DNA of 64,000 bases from Paracoccus saliphilus (GTDB lineage Bacteria > Pseudomonadota > Alphaproteobacteria > Rhodobacterales > Rhodobacteraceae). Location: contig NZ_CP067140.1 of NCBI RefSeq assembly GCF_028553805.1, positions 2,356,001-2,420,000 on the forward strand, written 5' to 3'. The notes under the pieces are model-generated. The model was not told where the DNA came from and did no database searches. It saw only the letters and a list, made by a program, of their open reading frames with translations. Made by a program: the position numbers and the translations under genes. This document shows, in pieces, positions 51,176 through 60,439 of this stretch. Numbering within the stretch: the first letter of the stretch is position 1; each line of letters opens with the position of its first letter.

Positions 51176-51982
51176 TCATAAAATGGTCTTGAGATAGGCC
51201 AAGGACGTCTCGAAATCCTCCTCCTGATGCGGAATGCGAGCAGCTTCCAGTGCCAGGGTGCCCTCGTATCCGAACGCCTTAAGCGCTTCGATCTGACCTT
51301 TCAGGTTTGTGACTCCAGTACCGTAATGTTCCCAGACCATTTTGCCGTCGATGAGACGACCATCCTTCAGGTGCACATTCCGAATATAGGGCTTGAGCTT
51401 TTCGAAGCCAGCTTCAAAGGTGACACCTTCCGCCTCGTAGAGATTACCTGTGTCCCAAACATAGCCGAAATTCGAGCGACCCACGGCCTCAAGTAACGCA
51501 AGGCAGCTGTCGCTCGTGTCCGCCCAAGTGCCCGGCAGGTTTTCGAGTTGCACCTGGAATCCGCGCTGCGAGGCACTGTCTGCCACCTTACCCAGAAGCA
51601 TGGCAACACGTTCGAACTCGTTTTCGGTTCCAGCCACACTGCGCAGTGGAGCGAAGGTGATAACAGTATCAGTTTCAAGTTTTTCGGCCAGATCAAGGCT
51701 CATCGACCACAGCTGGTTTGCATGTAAGTCGATCAGGTCGCTGTCGATGCCGGCACCGATGAACAGACCCGGCGAGGCAGCGGAATAGGTGATGCCATAG
51801 GTCCTGCTCGCCTGTTTCAGCGTTTCCCAAGCGGCGCCTGTCAGTAACGGGAACCGTTTACCCTCAACGGTACGAGCCTCGAATGTGGTGATCCCGGCTT
51901 CAACAGCAATCTCGAAAATGCGTTTGAGTGATCCTGGTGACGTAAGTGGGGCGACTTCGTTGGTGACCGCAGCAACTTTCAT
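51176..51982 (-). CDS. Sugar phosphate isomerase/epimerase family protein (xylose-isomerase-like TIM barrel)
   Basis: From ATG 51982 after AAGGAAAG (268 residues; 51982 fits better than the in-frame codon at 52012). The protein shows the AP-endonuclease-2-type barrel: FEIAVEAGITTFEARTVEG, VQLENLPGTWADTSDSCLALLEAVG (metal Glu), FGYVWDTGNLYEAEG (Asp), IRNVHLKDGRLIDGK (His) and GTLALEAARIPHQEED. It is the last gene of the minus-strand ABC operon, 71 bp after dppF. Its substrate is unknown; co-transcription suggests it processes the transported compound, which may then be a sugar or sugar conjugate rather than a peptide. Confidence 0.85.
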   Translation of the reverse strand: MKVAAVTNEVAPLTSPGSLKRIFEIAVEAGITTFEARTVEGKRFPLLTGAAWETLKQASRTYGITYSAASPGLFIGAGIDSDLIDLHANQLWSMSLDLAEKLETDTVITFAPLRSVAGTENEFERVAMLLGKVADSASQRGFQVQLENLPGTWADTSDSCLALLEAVGRSNFGYVWDTGNLYEAEGVTFEAGFEKLKPYIRNVHLKDGRLIDGKMVWEHYGTGVTNLKGQIEALKAFGYEGTLALEAARIPHQEEDFETSLAYLKTIL

Positions 51983-52053
51983 TTTGCTTCTTTCCTTGGG
52001 CAAAAGGCTCATGCGCGCGTGATATACGGCATGACCCAGTGGGTATGTTTATT

Positions 52054-53031
52054 TCAGTAAAGGTGACAGGAAACCGAGGCCTGTTTGTCCTGGCGAGTCA
52101 ATTTTGGAGCGTGCTCTTCACATATATCGCCCATCTTGAGATGGCAGCGGGGGTGGAATGGGCAACCCGACGGCGGATCGATCGGCGAGGGCATTTCTCC
52201 CTCAAGCATGATCTCTTCGTGCGGATCATCAGGATGGCCTGGCAACGCGGCCGAGAAGAGCGCTTTCGTATAGGGGTGGCGGGGGTTGGAAAAGACCTCA
52301 TCAGAAGAGCCGACCTCAACCACCTTACCCAAATACATTACCGCGATATCGTCTGCGAGATACCGGGTCGTAGCCAGATCATGCGCTACCAAGAGGTAAC
52401 TCATCTTGTATTCTTCCTGCAAATCCTTGAACAGGTTCATGATCTGCGAACGGATGGACACATCCAGCGCCGATACGGGCTCGTCCAGAACAATCAGACG
52501 CGGATTGGAAATCAACGCGCTGGCAATTGCGATCCGCTGACGCTGACCACCCGAAAACTCGTGCGGAAAGTTGCGTGCCTGATCGGGACGCAACCCGACC
52601 TGCTCAAGCACCTCAGCCACGCGCCTGTCCACTTCCTTCTTTGTCAGGTTGGCGTTGGCCAGAAGTGGCTCGGCGACCAGATCTCGGACTCGCATACGCG
52701 GGTTGAGTGAGGACCACGGGTCCTGGAACACCGCCTGAACCTTGGATCGGTAGCGACGCAAATCTCTGCCGCGCAGCTTATGCACGTCCTCGCCATCGAC
52801 CAGGACCTGCCCCCTTGTCGGGGTATCGAGCCGCAATAGCATGCGTGTCGCGGTCGTTTTGCCGCAGCCGGATTCCCCGACAAGCGCGAGTGTCTTACCC
52901 TCTTGAATAGCGAAATCCATGCCATCGACCGCCTTGACCACGGGTCTTTCATTTGACAGCAGCCCGGCTGACAGCACGAAATGACGCGCAAGATCCCTTA
53001 CTTCGAGGACCGGCGTTCTCGGATCGGTCAT
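52054..53031 (-). CDS. Peptide/nickel-type ABC transporter ATP-binding protein (DppF/OppF-like)
   Basis: The ATG at 53031 overlaps the preceding stop (325 residues); an earlier in-frame codon at 53049 exists. Motifs are Walker A in LALVGESGCGKTTATRML, Q-loop VFQDPWSSLNPRMRV, signature FSGGQRQRIAIASAL, Walker B LIVLDEPVSALDVS and the H-loop VAHDLA. The C-terminal oligopeptide-type extension contains CPFHPRCHLKMGDICEEHAP, the Cys-rich motif of this subfamily. It pairs with the DppD-like ATPase to drive the DppBC permease. Confidence 0.93.
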   Translation of the reverse strand: MTDPRTPVLEVRDLARHFVLSAGLLSNERPVVKAVDGMDFAIQEGKTLALVGESGCGKTTATRMLLRLDTPTRGQVLVDGEDVHKLRGRDLRRYRSKVQAVFQDPWSSLNPRMRVRDLVAEPLLANANLTKKEVDRRVAEVLEQVGLRPDQARNFPHEFSGGQRQRIAIASALISNPRLIVLDEPVSALDVSIRSQIMNLFKDLQEEYKMSYLLVAHDLATTRYLADDIAVMYLGKVVEVGSSDEVFSNPRHPYTKALFSAALPGHPDDPHEEIMLEGEMPSPIDPPSGCPFHPRCHLKMGDICEEHAPKLTRQDKQASVSCHLY

Positions 53032-54029
53032 GACAGCAGCCTCCAGCATTTTGCGCCATGAGCCTCACGGCCCGTCCCTCCGAGATCAAACGTCGGTGGC
53101 CGTTCGGCGTGGCATTTCGCATCCGCAAAAGGGCAGTGCGGGGCAAATCCGCATCCTTTTGGCTTGTTCCACAAGGGCGGAGGAGTGCCTTCAATGGAGG
53201 GCAGTCGTCCGACCTGATCATTCATCTTCGGCACAGATTGTAGTAGTGCCTGCGTGTAGGGGTGTGACGGAGTCTGAAAAATCCTGCGAACCGGCCCATA
53301 TTCAACAATTTGGCCAGCATACATCACCGCAAGACGATGACAGACCCGCGCCACGATGCCGAAGTCATGTGTGATGAAAAGGATCGACATCCCAGTCTCA
53401 TCCTGCAACTCACGCAAGAGACGTAGATACTGCGCTTGAACTGTCACATCGAGCGAAGTTGTCGGCTCATCGGCGATGATGACCTTGGGCCGGCAGGAAA
53501 TAGCGATGGCACCCACCGCACGTTGCCGCATTCCCCCGCTCATCTGGTGAGGATAAGCGTTCACCCGCATCTCCGGAGCCGCCACGCGTACCTTGCGCAA
53601 CGCATCGATTGCCATCGAAAGATAGCCACCTCCCGCAGGTTTGCGGTGCAGTCTGAGTGCTTCGACGATCTGATCACCAATGGTAAATGCCGGGTTAAGC
53701 GACGTTTGCGGGTCCTGAAGGATCATCGCGATGTCCCGGCCACGAATATGCCGTAACTCGGTGTCGTCAAGTTCAGTCAGTTCAGTCTCCCCCAGTTTGA
53801 TGCTCCCGCGTGTGATCCGCGCGATATTCCTGGGTAGAAGTTGCATCAGCGACAAACCCGTGAGCGACTTGCCACTGCCGGACTCTCCTACCAGGCCGAG
53901 GGTTTCGCCCGCATACATGTCGAAACTGACACCGTCGATGGCGTTGAACTCGCCCCGCTTCGTGCCAATAGTGGTTTCCAGATCGCGCACTGACAGAACG
54001 AGATCACCTTCCAGTCGTGTCATGGTCAT
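53028..54029 (-). CDS. Peptide/nickel-type ABC transporter ATP-binding protein (DppD/OppD-like)
   Basis: The 333-residue protein has Walker A LGLVGESGSGKSLTGLSL, Q-loop ILQDPQTSLNPAFTI, signature MSGGMRQRAVGAIAI, Walker B VIIADEPTTSLDVT and the H-loop ITHDFG. The C-terminal extension has CGFAPHCPFADAKCHAERP, the Cys motif of the family. It overlaps both neighbours by 4 bp, indicating coupled translation. Confidence 0.93.
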   Translation of the reverse strand: MTMTRLEGDLVLSVRDLETTIGTKRGEFNAIDGVSFDMYAGETLGLVGESGSGKSLTGLSLMQLLPRNIARITRGSIKLGETELTELDDTELRHIRGRDIAMILQDPQTSLNPAFTIGDQIVEALRLHRKPAGGGYLSMAIDALRKVRVAAPEMRVNAYPHQMSGGMRQRAVGAIAISCRPKVIIADEPTTSLDVTVQAQYLRLLRELQDETGMSILFITHDFGIVARVCHRLAVMYAGQIVEYGPVRRIFQTPSHPYTQALLQSVPKMNDQVGRLPSIEGTPPPLWNKPKGCGFAPHCPFADAKCHAERPPTFDLGGTGREAHGAKCWRLLS

Positions 54030-54919
54030 CTATCCCGAAGCTTGGGGTCAAAACGATCGCGCAGCCAGTCACCGAAAACATTGACCGACAGCACGGTAAG
54101 AAGAATGGCCAGCCCCGGAAAGAATGAGATCCACCACGCACTGGTCAGTAATTGGCGCCCGTCCGAAACCAGTAATCCCCAGGTAGGCGTCGGACGCGGT
54201 ATACCGATCCCGAGAAAGCTCAGCGAAGCTTCCAGCGTAATGACGATCCCGACCTGGAGCGTGGCCAGAACAACGATCGTGTTCAACACGTTGGGTAAGA
54301 TGTGACGCCTGAGGATAGCCAGATGGGATGTCCCGGCGACTACGGCACGCGCCACAAAGTCACGTTCGCGAAGGGTCATCACCTCAGCACGTACCTGACG
54401 AGCGAAATAGGCCCAGAGCACGAAGGCGACGACGATGATCACCGATTGGAAGCTGGGGCCCGATAAAGCGGCAAGCGCCAATGCCAGAAGCATGGCAGGC
54501 AAAGCGAGCGAAATATCGACGAGCCGCATGATGATTGTCTCGGCCCATCCACGTGCATAACCCGCGATCAGCCCGAGGAACGAGCCGATCACTACGCCAA
54601 CAAAGATGCCAACTGCAGAAATCGACAGCGCATACCATGCGCCATGCATCGTGCGACTGAGTATGTCACGACCAAGCCGATCGGTGCCGAACGGGTATTC
54701 CCATGTTCCACCGAAAAAAACCGGCGGCAGAAGGCGCGCCCTGAGATTGGTTTCTTCGGGGCCATACGGCGCGATCCAGGTGGAGAGCAGAGCCGGAATG
54801 ACTAAAACAATCAACAGAAGCGCGATTGGGATCACCGGATAGCCGCCTGGACGCAGCACCGGATTATAGCGCTTTCGGATCGGCTCGCGATCAACGGATG
54901 CGGGGGTCAACGTAGGCAT
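54026..54919 (-). CDS. Peptide/nickel-type ABC transporter permease (DppC/OppC-like)
   Basis: From ATG 54919 (297 residues) the protein has a first membrane segment VIPIALLLIVLVIPALLSTWIAPYGPEE, the family LGTDRLGRD-like motif FGTDRLGRDILSRTMHGAWYAL, and the EAA loop REREFVxAA-like stretch RERDFVARAVVAGTSHLAILRRHILPNVLNTI. The last segment is SAWWISFFPGLAILLTVLSVNVFGDWLRDRFDP. The start lies 29 bp inside dppB. It forms the translocation path with DppB. Confidence 0.93.
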   Translation of the reverse strand: MPTLTPASVDREPIRKRYNPVLRPGGYPVIPIALLLIVLVIPALLSTWIAPYGPEETNLRARLLPPVFFGGTWEYPFGTDRLGRDILSRTMHGAWYALSISAVGIFVGVVIGSFLGLIAGYARGWAETIIMRLVDISLALPAMLLALALAALSGPSFQSVIIVVAFVLWAYFARQVRAEVMTLRERDFVARAVVAGTSHLAILRRHILPNVLNTIVVLATLQVGIVITLEASLSFLGIGIPRPTPTWGLLVSDGRQLLTSAWWISFFPGLAILLTVLSVNVFGDWLRDRFDPKLRDR

Positions 54920-55805
54920 AAAGCAGGTCCACCAGCAGGTTGGCGAGAATGAAAATGATCGCGAAAACGACCACGACGGATTGAACGACAGGGAAATCAC
55001 GTGCCTTGATCGCCTCGATTGCGGTCCAGCCGAGTCCAGGCCATGAGAACACGGTTTCTATCACGACCGAGCCTGTCAGCACTGAACCGGCGAGCACGCC
55101 GAAATAGGTTAGCGGCACGATGGCGGCGTTGCTCAACGCATGTTTCCAGGTGATCATCGGCTCGGACACACCTTTGGCGCGAGCCAATTTGATGTATTCG
55201 GCGTCCAACACTTCGAGCATCGAGGATCGCGTCAGTCGCGTCAGAGCTGAAATCTGAAACCAGGCGATCGAGATCGCAGGCAGGATGAGGTGCATGAAGG
55301 TGCCGCTTCCCGAGGTCGGGAGCCATTTCAGGCCAACGGCAAAGGCCCAGATCAGCAGAATTCCCAACCAGAAACTGGGCATCGACTGCCCGATCAGCGC
55401 AATGCCCTGCGCGACGCTGTCGATGGTCTTGCCCTTATGTACTGCCGACATGACACCAAGCGGAATGGCGATGACGATGCTGATGAACATTGCAACTCCG
55501 CCAAGAAGGAGGGTAGCCGGCAAACGATCGAACACAACACCCATCGCGGGCTCGCCCGGCCATTTCATCGACATGCCGAAATCGCCCTGCAGTGCGCCAC
55601 CGAGGAACTTGATATATTGAATATGCAAGGGCTGATCGAGGCCCAGCCGCTGGATCAGGAAGTCGATTTGTTCCTGTGTCGCATCATCGGGCAACAGCGC
55701 GCCCGCGGGATTGCCGGACAGATGCGTCAGGCCAAAAACGATCAACGTGATCACCCAGAGAGCAATCATTGCTTCGATGATTTTTATCAGGACGAAGTTT
55801 TTCAT
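54891..55805 (-). CDS. Peptide/nickel-type ABC transporter permease (DppB/OppB-like)
   Basis: The 304-residue membrane protein has the DppB N-terminus KIIEAMIALWVITLIVFGLTHLSGNPAGALLP, six hydrophobic segments, and the EAA loop AEYIKLARAKGVSEPMITWKHALSNAAIVPLTYFGV. It ends VFAIIFILANLLVDLLYAYVDPRIR, a conserved end. It follows the binding-protein gene by 55 bp. Confidence 0.93.
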   Translation of the reverse strand: MKNFVLIKIIEAMIALWVITLIVFGLTHLSGNPAGALLPDDATQEQIDFLIQRLGLDQPLHIQYIKFLGGALQGDFGMSMKWPGEPAMGVVFDRLPATLLLGGVAMFISIVIAIPLGVMSAVHKGKTIDSVAQGIALIGQSMPSFWLGILLIWAFAVGLKWLPTSGSGTFMHLILPAISIAWFQISALTRLTRSSMLEVLDAEYIKLARAKGVSEPMITWKHALSNAAIVPLTYFGVLAGSVLTGSVVIETVFSWPGLGWTAIEAIKARDFPVVQSVVVVFAIIFILANLLVDLLYAYVDPRIR

Positions 55806-55860
55806 TTTATTCCCATGTCAGTATCCGACCGGACCGAAGCCCGGTCAGAACGACCCTGAC

Positions 55861-57453
55861 TTATTCCACCGTGTCGATCAGGTGAAAATGACTGAATCCG
55901 CTCGACGATGCGCCTGGGAATTGCCAGCCTTTAACGCGCTCGGGATTGATCACCACTTCCGCAGAAACAGTGGCAATGGGCATGTGGGCATAATTGTCGA
56001 ACACGTAGGTGAACATGTTTTCAACGATGTTTGCCCTCTCTGCTGGTTCTTTCGTTTCGACCAGCTCGGCCCCCATTTCGTCAAGCTCGGGACTACCGAT
56101 GCTGTAAGCCGGACTCAGATGTGTCGTATGTGAGGCCAGCACGCCGATCGCATTGGGCCGAACGGGTGCATTGCGCATCGGGTGAACGAAATCCGCGGTA
56201 AAGCCGACCCGGGCGTTTTGCAATGTCGGCCAGTCCATCTCGCGTATTTCGGTTTGCAACCCAACATCGGCAAACAGGGATTGTGCCAGTTCAGCCATCA
56301 ATCCGAACTCAGGATTTCCTGCCAAGGCGGTGGCGGCAATCGGAATGACCCGATTCTCGAATGCGTCGGGATAATTTGCCTCCGCCAGAAGTTCACTTGC
56401 CCGCTCAGGATCATAGCCATAACTGTCATCGAAGTTTTCAGTCAGATCGGGCACATAACCGTCGAAACGCGGGTCCATGGAAAAGACCGTCAGTGGTTCG
56501 GCACGACCTTCATACAGGATGTCGATCATCGCCTCGCGGTCGAGAGCTCGGTTCATGGCCTCGCGGATACGTACATCTTGCCAGGGAAGGTTGAGATCCT
56601 TGGCGGGGCCATCCGAATTCATGAACAACCCGGAAAACACCATCGCACTTTGCATGGATGCCTGTGCAGAACTGACAATTTCATTACCCTGAGCGACAGC
56701 ATCGGCCTGCAACTCGCGCGGCAGACTGACGATATCGGCCTCCCCAGAGAGAAGCATGGCAAGCCGCGTCGCCGGTTCGCCAACGAAACGAAGTTCCAGC
56801 GAGTCGAAATCCACATCCACCCCACTCCAGTGGCCTTCCACCGGTGCGAATTTCAATGTGTTGCTCAGATCACGGCTAACATATGTGAACGGTCCGCTCC
56901 CGGCCGGATTCTCTGCATAACCCTCAAGACCCTCGGCCTCGAACTGTGCCTTGGAATAGATCAGCAAAACTGCACGTCCAGCATGCAGGAACAAGAAATC
57001 CGGTTCCGGGCTTGGCAGATCAAAGCGAACGGTATGTTCGTCCACTGCGGTGACGGTAGCGTCCCGCAAGGCCTGAATGCCGCTCAAACGAGAATCTTCA
57101 CCGACATGCAACGCAGCGCTGTGCACCACATCTTCAGCTGTCACCGGTCCCCATCCATTGCTAAACTCCGCTTCAGGGTTGAGCTTAAACGTCCAGCTGG
57201 TGAAATCCTCATTGTGCTCCCAGGATTCGGCAAGACCGGAATTATCATATGCACCCGTCTCCGGATCGTTGCCGACCAACGATTGCATATGCGGTGGAAT
57301 CAAACCACCAATCGTTTCCCAATACAGATTCGACTCCGCTGAGCCAGGATCAATGGCGACCACGACATTTTGCGCAATCGCACTGCTTGCCATAAGTGTA
57401 ATAGCTGCGCCAGATATCAGCACTTTCCGAGCTGAAAAACAAAAGCCGAGCAT
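55861..57453 (-). CDS. Peptide/nickel-type ABC transporter substrate-binding protein (SBP_bac_5)
   Basis: The 530-residue protein starts after GGGAGGAAATCTGT. The signal peptide is VLISGAAITLMASSAIAQN. Family features are SGLAESWEHNEDFTSWTFKLNPEAEFSNGWGPVTAEDVVHSA, GSGPFTYVSRDLS, and DVRIREAMNRALDREAMIDILYEG. It binds a peptide or another solute such as an oligosaccharide or opine and delivers it to DppBC. It is the first gene of the five-gene transporter operon; no regulator is adjacent. Confidence 0.93.
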   Translation of the reverse strand: MLGFCFSARKVLISGAAITLMASSAIAQNVVVAIDPGSAESNLYWETIGGLIPPHMQSLVGNDPETGAYDNSGLAESWEHNEDFTSWTFKLNPEAEFSNGWGPVTAEDVVHSAALHVGEDSRLSGIQALRDATVTAVDEHTVRFDLPSPEPDFLFLHAGRAVLLIYSKAQFEAEGLEGYAENPAGSGPFTYVSRDLSNTLKFAPVEGHWSGVDVDFDSLELRFVGEPATRLAMLLSGEADIVSLPRELQADAVAQGNEIVSSAQASMQSAMVFSGLFMNSDGPAKDLNLPWQDVRIREAMNRALDREAMIDILYEGRAEPLTVFSMDPRFDGYVPDLTENFDDSYGYDPERASELLAEANYPDAFENRVIPIAATALAGNPEFGLMAELAQSLFADVGLQTEIREMDWPTLQNARVGFTADFVHPMRNAPVRPNAIGVLASHTTHLSPAYSIGSPELDEMGAELVETKEPAERANIVENMFTYVFDNYAHMPIATVSAEVVINPERVKGWQFPGASSSGFSHFHLIDTVE

Positions 57454-57904
57454 ACAGATTTCCTCCCGTCATATGTTCATTTATTTCGTAGCCGTTAGTA
57501 AATGCACCAGAACACCAGGCCGATGTTGGGAAAGCGCCACCCCGACTCTACGATCGCTTCGGTATATGTGTGGCTTACGAATACTAGCAGATACTGACAC
57601 CCGCGATTGCTCCAAACAAAGACAATTCCGGTCTGTCACAATCGCAAAATAATATGACCTTCTCCTCAGATTGTTGTTCAGCGTAGTTGCGGAATTCTGC
57701 CCAAGTCGTGAAGTTTTCGGCATTACCTCTTGCGACTTTGATCAAGCATCAACGACTTTAGTTGTCGAAATACCTATTCGCTGTTTCACCGAAGCAAACC
57801 TCCGTGAACTTCGGTCCAGGCCGACTCTGGTGACTTTGCATCAATCAGTTGCGCAGTGATGCCCAAGGTAGGTTGCGGTCGCAAACTCACAGGAGGGTTA
57901 ATCT
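57454..57904. other. Intergenic region upstream of the ABC operon, with a dyad
   Basis: About 450 bp without a recognisable gene on either strand. The part next to 57453 must hold the ABC operon promoter. ACCGAAG (57788-57794) and CTTCGGT (57809-57815) form a 7-bp dyad with a 14-nt spacer about 90 bp downstream of the gnd stop; it could be a weak terminator for gnd or an operator. Confidence 0.45.
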
Positions 57905-59332
57905 CTAACCCTCTGCGAGTGGCGAATCTCCCCACGGCCCATGCGGCGCATCGACCCCGTCAAGACGCTGGAAGCTGTGGGCGCCAAAGAAATCCCGCTG
58001 TGCCTGAATGATGTTCGCGGAGGAGCGCCGGGTGCGCATGGCATCGAACCATGACAGGCCCGATGACAGCGCCGGAACCGCGATTCCGGTCCGCATGGCC
58101 GCGATCACCGTTTCACGCAGTGCCGCCTCGTGTTCCTGCAGAAGCGAGCGGAAGGGTTCGGCATGGATCAGACTCTCTCCCTCCGCGCCCTCAAGCGCCG
58201 TCGCCATGTCGTTCAGCATGTCCGATCGAATGATGCAGCCGGCTCGCCAGATCCGCGCGATGGTCGCCATAGGCAGGTCCCAGAAAAATTTTTCGGCGGC
58301 CACGCTCAGCATCTCGAAGCCCTGCGCGTAACAGAGGATCTTTCCAGCGATGAGCGCCCTCTCCAGGGTTTCCAGATCCAGTGCCCCCTCGGGCAGCGCC
58401 CGTGGCATCTGGCCGAAAACCTCCGCACCCTTTGCACGCTCGTCGGTCCGGGCGGAAATGTTTCGTGCCGCTACGGCGGCCTCGATCACCGGGACTGGCA
58501 CCGCCAGGTGCTGCGCCTCGATCGCCGTCCAGCGTCCGGTGCCCTTCTGGCCGGCGGCGTCCCGGATCACGTCAAGCATCGGCGCCCCCGTGATCGGGTC
58601 GGTCGCGCGGGCCACCTTGCCCGAGATCTCGATCAAGTATGACGCCAGCGGTCCCCGGTTCCATTGCTCGAACACCCTGGCGATCCGGGTCGAGTCCTGC
58701 CCCATGCCGTCGCGCATCAGGCTGTAGGCCTCGGCGATCATCTGCATGTCGGCATATTCAATGCCGTTATGGACCATCTTCACAAAATGGCCCGCGCCGC
58801 CCTGCCCCATCAGCGCAGCGCAGGGCACCCCCTCGTATTTCGCCGAGATCGCCTCGAACAGGTGGCCCAGTCGCTGCCAGTGACCGGGCTGCCCACCCAC
58901 CATGATCGATGGGCCGTGACGGGCTCCCTCCTCGCCCCCTGAGACCCCGATGCCGATGAAGTCAAACTCTTCATCTCCGGCGCGGCAGGTGCGGCGCTCG
59001 GTGTCGGCGTAATTGGCGTTACCGGCATCAATGATCACGTCTCCCGGCCCCAGCAGCGGTGCCAAGGCGTCGATCTGGGCATCCACGACCGGACCGGCGG
59101 GAACCATCAGGATGATCGCCCGGGGCGGCTTGATCGCGGCAACGAATTCCTCCAGCGTCGCGGTCGGAGTCAGCCGCTGGGCAAGCTCCCCGGCATTGGC
59201 GGTGAAATGCTCCGTTACCTCGCCGGTCCGGTTGTAGACGGTGATCGGGAAGCCATGCTCCGCAATGTTCAGTGCCAGGGCCCCGCCCATCGTGCCGAGC
59301 CCGATCAGCCCGAAATTCATAGTCTCATCCAT
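57905..59332 (-). CDS. gnd: 6-phosphogluconate dehydrogenase, decarboxylating
   Basis: I start at ATG 59332 after GAGGGTGGG (475 residues); ATG 59320 is possible. The NADP motif is FGLIGLGTMGGALALNIAEHGFPITVYNRTGE. Substrate-binding segments are GVSGGEEGARHGPSIMVGG, FVKMVHNGIEYADMQMIAEAY (catalytic Lys and Asn) and DAAGQKGTGRWTAIEA. Length is normal. It converts 6-phosphogluconate to ribulose 5-phosphate and CO2 with NADP. It is the last gene of the idonate/gluconate operon and takes the product of the gluconokinase. Confidence 0.95.
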   Translation of the reverse strand: MDETMNFGLIGLGTMGGALALNIAEHGFPITVYNRTGEVTEHFTANAGELAQRLTPTATLEEFVAAIKPPRAIILMVPAGPVVDAQIDALAPLLGPGDVIIDAGNANYADTERRTCRAGDEEFDFIGIGVSGGEEGARHGPSIMVGGQPGHWQRLGHLFEAISAKYEGVPCAALMGQGGAGHFVKMVHNGIEYADMQMIAEAYSLMRDGMGQDSTRIARVFEQWNRGPLASYLIEISGKVARATDPITGAPMLDVIRDAAGQKGTGRWTAIEAQHLAVPVPVIEAAVAARNISARTDERAKGAEVFGQMPRALPEGALDLETLERALIAGKILCYAQGFEMLSVAAEKFFWDLPMATIARIWRAGCIIRSDMLNDMATALEGAEGESLIHAEPFRSLLQEHEAALRETVIAAMRTGIAVPALSSGLSWFDAMRTRRSSANIIQAQRDFFGAHSFQRLDGVDAPHGPWGDSPLAEG

Positions 59333-59397
59333 ACCCACCCTCGCTATCTCAAGGTAAACCGGCGACCGATCCGGCCCCCTGCCCTATTTGCCGTCAA

Positions 59398-60432
59398 TCA
59401 CCGATCAAAATGAATCTGCGCCTTGATCGCAGAACCGCGATCCGACGCGACCCTGAATGCATCTTCCGCATCGCCGAGATCCATGGCGTGCGTGATAAGC
59501 GGTCTTACATCCACGCGGCGCGAGATCATCGCGGTCACCGCCAGCGGAAACTCTTCGTGGAACCGGAACGAGCCGCGCAGGTCCAGTTCCTTTGAGGTCA
59601 CCAGCATCATCGGCACCGGAATGTCGCCGCCAAGACCTAGCTGCACCACGATCCCGCGCGGTCGCATCGCGGCGATGGCCGGAGCGATGGCAGCGGCAGC
59701 ACCGGTGCATTCAAACAGCACGTCAAAACTTCCCTTTCCCTCGGCGTAACATCCCACCCCATCTGGATTGTCTCCGGTATTCACAGTGATGTCGGCTCCG
59801 ATCCGGCGCGCCATATCCAGGGTGAAACCGGACAGATCGGTCGCCACGATCTCTCCCGCCCCGGCCAGCCGGGCGGAAAGGATTGCAAGCAATCCGATCG
59901 GACCGCAGCCCGTCACCAGCACGCGCTTGCCCAGCAGGTCCCCGGCCCGTCGCGCGGCATGCAGGGTGACAGCAAGCGGCTCGGCCATTGCCGCCTCAGA
60001 GGGGGTAAGGTCGCCTGCGCGCACACATTGACTGGCATCGGCAACGAGTTCCTGCCGGAAAGCGCCCTGGATATGCGGGAACGGCATAGCAGAACCGTAG
60101 AACCGCATGTTCTCGCAGTGGTTCGGCAGACCCTGATGGCAGAACCCGCATGCGCCACAAGGCCGCGAGGGGGACACCGCCACCAGATCACCCGGAGCGA
60201 TGCCGGTTACGCCGGCTCCGCATTCGATCACATGGCCCGAGACCTCATGACCGAGGACCATCGGCTCGCGCAATCGGACACTGCCGAAGCCGCCATGATT
60301 ATAGTAGTGCAGATCCGAACCACAGATGCCGCCCACGGCGGTCCTGATCCTGATCTGTCCCGGCCCCAGGGCTTCGCTTTCCCATTCCTGCAGGCGCAGG
60401 TCACGGGGCCCGTGTATAACGACAGCTTTCAT
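59398..60432 (-). CDS. idnD: Zinc-dependent alcohol dehydrogenase, L-idonate 5-dehydrogenase-like
   Basis: From ATG 60432 after GAGGG (344 residues). The catalytic zinc ligands are in GGICGSDLHYYNHGGFG and VLGHEVSGHVIE, the structural zinc cysteines in PSRPCGACGFCHQGLPNHC, and the NAD motif in VLVTGCGPIGLLAILSARLAGAGEIVATDLS. The YYNHGGFGSVRLREPMVLGHE stretch is typical of L-idonate 5-dehydrogenase, which oxidises L-idonate to 5-keto-D-gluconate. Adjacent idnO-like and gluconokinase genes support this over other polyol dehydrogenases. Confidence 0.88.
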   Translation of the reverse strand: MKAVVIHGPRDLRLQEWESEALGPGQIRIRTAVGGICGSDLHYYNHGGFGSVRLREPMVLGHEVSGHVIECGAGVTGIAPGDLVAVSPSRPCGACGFCHQGLPNHCENMRFYGSAMPFPHIQGAFRQELVADASQCVRAGDLTPSEAAMAEPLAVTLHAARRAGDLLGKRVLVTGCGPIGLLAILSARLAGAGEIVATDLSGFTLDMARRIGADITVNTGDNPDGVGCYAEGKGSFDVLFECTGAAAAIAPAIAAMRPRGIVVQLGLGGDIPVPMMLVTSKELDLRGSFRFHEEFPLAVTAMISRRVDVRPLITHAMDLGDAEDAFRVASDRGSAIKAQIHFDR

Positions 60433-60439
60433 GTCACCC

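Noticed and set aside
56182..57342. Plus-strand open frame of 386 codons opposite the SBP gene
   Set aside because: It is antisense to a complete binding protein with signal peptide and family motifs; no independent evidence.
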